From Pyrocephalus nanus (lineage: Eukaryota; Chordata; Aves; Passeriformes; Tyrannidae), in the NCBI GenBank assembly GCA_038380795.1, contig CM076263.1, positions 11,088,709 through 11,152,708 on the forward strand: DNA of 64,000 nt, in the 5' to 3' direction. The position numbers and the translations under genes were made by a program. The notes beneath the pieces are model-generated. The model worked only from the letters and a program-made list of their open reading frames with translations, was not told the origin of the DNA and searched no databases. Position 1 is the first letter of the stretch. Each line of letters opens with the position of its first letter. Shown in pieces: positions 60,960-64,000 of this stretch.

Positions 60960-61520
60960 AGTCTGGTTCGAGACTGATCACATTAGTTAAGCCATGTCAT
61001 TGCGATGGCTAACAGCCAAATTTCTGTCCCAATCATATAGTCAGAAGTGTAATGATGATGGATCTGATGTGTAATTCACCCACAAACTGTCACTATTTGA
61101 TTAATCTATTGTGATAATTATTAATGCAAATAATACTATCTGCAAAGACAGATATGCATAGTTTTTGTTGCTCTTGTCTCAGATCACAGAAGCTCATTTA
61201 ATGGAAAACAAATTATCAAAGATAGAGTGATTACATCTGCACAACTTTTGATAACTGACTGGTGCAGAAAATCTGCTGCATATTTCAAATGGCAGATTAA
61301 TAAAGATGATGGAAAAGGTGCAGCTGTTTGTTTCATAAGCAAATCTATGTTTAAATGCAATTAAGGATTTAAACTAATATCAGTTTTAATATTAACTGCC
61401 ACAAGCTTTAGCCCAATTAATGGCTGAAGAACAATTGACATTATCTACAGATCAATACTGATATGATTATTATATCAATAACTTGTATTGTATTGCTGGA
61501 GAGGATTAGTTAAATGATAC
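60960..61520. promoter_or_regulatory. enhancer-like AT-rich block (candidate conserved non-coding element)
   Basis: The block is dense in words bound by developmental factors: an octamer ATGCAAAT at 61124-61131 next to GATAATTATTAAT, several ATTAAT/TAATTA/TTAATGG homeodomain-type sites, CAGCTG at 61321-61326, and a TTTGATTAATC site near 61096. No transposon signature or open frame is present. Word clustering is seen directly, while regulatory function and conservation are inference. Confidence 0.22.
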
Positions 61521-62180
61521 AACTGTTCCACATTCCCATTTTGGTTCTATTTTTACCCCAAGTAGATTTAAATAAGGCAAAAGGAAGAAGTTGAATTTAG
61601 GAAGAAAGCTATGGCTGTACAAAATAAACTGGATCATATATAACAAAATCATTATTTGTTTTACATGCACCTCTTCAGGTTTTCAGAGTTTTCAAAATAA
61701 CTGTCTGAGTAAATTCAGTTCAGCACCTAGATGATACTTCAAAAATGCTTCTAAGTCTTAAGAGGCATCTGCTTAGGACACAGTGTACCCATACATTGAA
61801 ACATCTCTTTAAAATCTAGACCAAATACTTCAGAGATTGAGATTGTTATCATGATGCTTTCCTATTTTCAATTTGTTTTTGACTCCATAATTGAAAAGAT
61901 AACTTCTTCAGGTCACTGAATCTACTCTGATTCCAAGAACAAGATCTCATCACATACAGGGAACAGTCAGAAATACAGCAGTAAGGCAGAGGCAACCGAG
62001 ACTCTATAACTAAAACATCACTCAGAGCCATTTAGACCTGACCATCAGAGTATCAAATCACCATCTTTGGTGATGCAAATAAGAAGTAAGGGGAGCGAAC
62101 AGAAATTCAGTGTATTGACTTATATTCCTGTATCCAGTTATTTATCTTTTCATTCTTGCATGGCTTTGTATGTCTGACAG

Positions 62181-62209
62181 GAATATTACTTCCAGCGACG
62201 GGGGAGAAG
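62181..62209 (+). other. possible 29-base microexon (plus strand)
   Basis: TGTATGTCTGACAG precedes 62181 and GAGAAG|GTGAGT follows 62209, both close to consensus. The 29 bases hold two CpGs (CGACGGG) in otherwise CpG-poor DNA. All three frames are open because it is so short. If it followed 51297-51355 its frame would read NITSSDGGE. Confidence 0.22.
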
Positions 62210-63154
62210 GTGAGTATTGAGGGGAGGAAATGTATTTTGTTTAGTGTTTAAGAAGTACTACTTCTGCGCTTCATGCTCCTTAGTGGCTAATCCAGTCGTC
62301 TTACAAGTATACTATTCCTTACTAATTTAGAAAAAGATCACTTTTTATGGCTGTGCCTGTAGCAAGATTTCCCTTGATTTAAAAATCCTATATCTATCTT
62401 ACTTCAGAAAAAAAACTTATTAACAGACAGCATAAATTATTACAAAGTTCACATCACTTCTTAGAGCAGGTTATTCTGCTCATACAATTAAATAACACAG
62501 TACCAAGTAATTTCTTGTATCAGCTTACAAACTTAAAATATTTAAAACACAGTAGAAGCCATTATTTCTTTCTCAATATTGCTACAATATTGTTTAAAAA
62601 AAAAGTTGGAAAATAAGCAAGCAGATTTTTACGTCAGTTAAAAATTAATTTTTCCTTTCCGATATTATTGCTCCTTCCTCTTTTGACAATGACTGCTGTT
62701 AAAGTGAAGATAAAGATTTCCAGGGCCAAGAAAAGTACTTGAAAGTTGCATGTCAATCCCATTCTCATTTCTTTAAATGTATGTTTTTAAGTATGTCTTT
62801 CTTATGCAGTAAGCAGAAACAATTAAGTAAGTGCGGTGGTGCATCCCCATGCTGCCTTCCCCTCAGGCCACACTCTGATCTCAGAAATGCTCATTAGGCC
62901 TCAGCCCTGGCAAACAACACCAGCATCAGGCCCTTCTTTAGCTTATAAAAAACACTCTCTGCTCCCAGGACCTAGTGCAGTCCAACAAGTTTCTGTATAT
63001 AACAAACAGCCTTGGAAACTTATTTTTCTTGCCTGGAACAACATATTTGTAACTAGAGAAAGTTACTGACCCAAATCTTGGCCAAGATGAAATTTATTAT
63101 GACTTTAGCCAAGTCTCTTGCAACCCTATAAACAATAGTCCTAAGTGAGACCCT
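62210..63154. other. single-copy DNA
   Basis: No gene was recognised. A GC-richer patch at 62830-62980 has an open frame without protein-like pattern or an ATG start. Confidence 0.4.
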
Positions 63155-63356
63155 TCTTTCAGGAGGAATTTCTTCACAGAGAGGGCTGTTAAACATTGGA
63201 ATGAACTGCCCAGAGAGGTGGTGGAGTCATCCCTGGAGGTGTTCACAAAACGACTGGATGTGGCACTCAGTGGCATGATCTAGTTAACAAAGTGGTGATC
63301 GGTCAAAGGTTGGACTCAATCTCACAGATCTTTTGCAACCTGAATGCTTCTGTGAC
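63155..63356 (+). mobile_element. CR1 LINE 3' fragment, sense orientation
   Basis: CAGGAGGAATTTCTTCACAG, then GAACTGCCCAGAGAGGTGG, then GGTTGGACTCAATCTCACAG and a tail with GAATGCTTCTGTGAC give the terminal 200 bases of a 5'-truncated CR1. Confidence 0.85.
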
Positions 63357-64000
63357 CGAGCTCTCCTGGCATGCAGTGACCTGTGACCAGCATCTCCCTC
63401 TGAGTGGGACAACTCTCAGAGCCAGCAAACTCTCAAGTTTGCTCTACTTGAAGGATCACCAAACACCTATGATGGATCCTGGGATGATAACCCCACTTCT
63501 CAAGCCTAAACCCTTTGTCCACTGAGAAGGCACAAAGGCATCCAACATGAACACTTTGTGAATTCAAGGGGAATTTTTCACAGGTGAATACCCTATACAT
63601 ACTCATTCAGGTCCCTGTGTCTGTGAGTGTGAATAAGCTAAAGCAAATGTACCATGAATGTTGCTCTCCTAGATTCTTAAGTACTTCAGATTTGTAAGTT
63701 AGGTCTACAATAGAGTTATTGTTGTGCCTACAGTAAATTCTATAGAAACTTTTGCTAGATTGTTTAAATACAGATTAAGTGTTGTTAAGGCCTAAACTGT
63801 TAGTCAATTCTGGGGCTAAGTTTGGCAAATGGTCCACTCTAAATCTTGTGATTCTCTTATTCCTTTTCATCTTTATCCTTTCCTATCCTTACCCTTTCTC
63901 CATTCCCAGCCTCCAGATAGATAATTTTAGTTTTAGATTGAATGATTTTCTAGTCCAATTTCTCCTCTGTGTGCTTTAACCATCTAGTAAGTTGCCAACA
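63357..64000. other. sequence to window end, possible unrecognised interspersed repeat
   Basis: The text from about 63620 on has a repeat-like feel, with a long pyrimidine-rich run at 63846-63913, but I cannot assign a family. No gene was recognised. Confidence 0.3.
63846..63913. repeat. pyrimidine-rich tract
   Basis: About 68 bases are mostly C and T, with TCCTTTCCTATCCTTACCC in the centre. Confidence 0.6.

Larger units (their letters stand above)
53936..62180. other. long AT-rich single-copy stretch
   Basis: No transposon or gene was recognised over 8 kb. Noted inside are a CpG cluster at 55093-55108, a microduplication at 57945-57982, a perfect hairpin at 59450-59481 and an enhancer-like block at 60960-61520. 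Confidence 0.4.

Noticed and set aside
62836..63069. 77-codon plus-strand frame
   Set aside because: It has no ATG at its start and no domain or splice evidence.
1..64000. CRISPR arrays, tRNA or rRNA genes, operons
   Set aside because: No regularly spaced repeats, cloverleaf-type sequences or prokaryote-like gene packing were seen. The repeat content is vertebrate.

Overview
The window looks like nuclear DNA from a bird, probably a songbird. The evidence is the repeat content: many truncated CR1 LINE copies whose 3' tails end in the avian ATTCTATGA-type octamer repeat, and three LTRs whose layout I recognise from memory as avian endogenous-retrovirus families. No database was searched. The DNA is AT-rich, no complete protein-coding gene is visible, and most of it reads as intronic or intergenic single-copy sequence.

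Layout. 0-8 kb: a decayed coding-like stretch (minus strand), a 1.05 kb LTR, an ancient CR1 and a second LTR type with a purine-rich tract just upstream. 8-21 kb: mostly single-copy DNA with a CpG-rich patch at 14.15-14.33 kb, a good splice-bounded candidate exon at 15.46-15.51 kb (minus) and a cysteine-rich open frame at 19.4-19.8 kb (minus). 21.8-22.8 kb: a second LTR of the first family. 24.7-33.3 kb: two ancient CR1 remnants, a 39-base T run and a younger CR1. 33.3-38.6 kb: repeat-poor DNA with clustered homeodomain/POU-like words. 38.6-46.9 kb: a CR1-dense block (five insertions plus an extra tail) that encloses a candidate exon at 39.48-39.64 kb (minus) and a 40-base duplication. 46.9-64 kb: mostly single-copy DNA with candidate exons at 51.30 kb (plus), 53.87 kb (minus) and 62.18 kb (plus), a perfect hairpin at 59.45 kb, an enhancer-like AT-rich block at 61.0-61.5 kb and a CR1 tail at 63.2 kb.

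The most useful observation is that three minus-strand candidate exons (53.87, 39.48 and 15.46 kb) have compatible reading phases in transcription order. They could be dispersed exons of one minus-strand gene with very long introns. The inferred peptide is unrecognised. Splice-bounded open segments also arise by chance in 64 kb, so these calls are kept at low to moderate confidence. All CR1 reverse-transcriptase pieces are truncated, and the longest has lost catalytic aspartates. I see no evidence of an active element, CRISPR array, operon or RNA gene.
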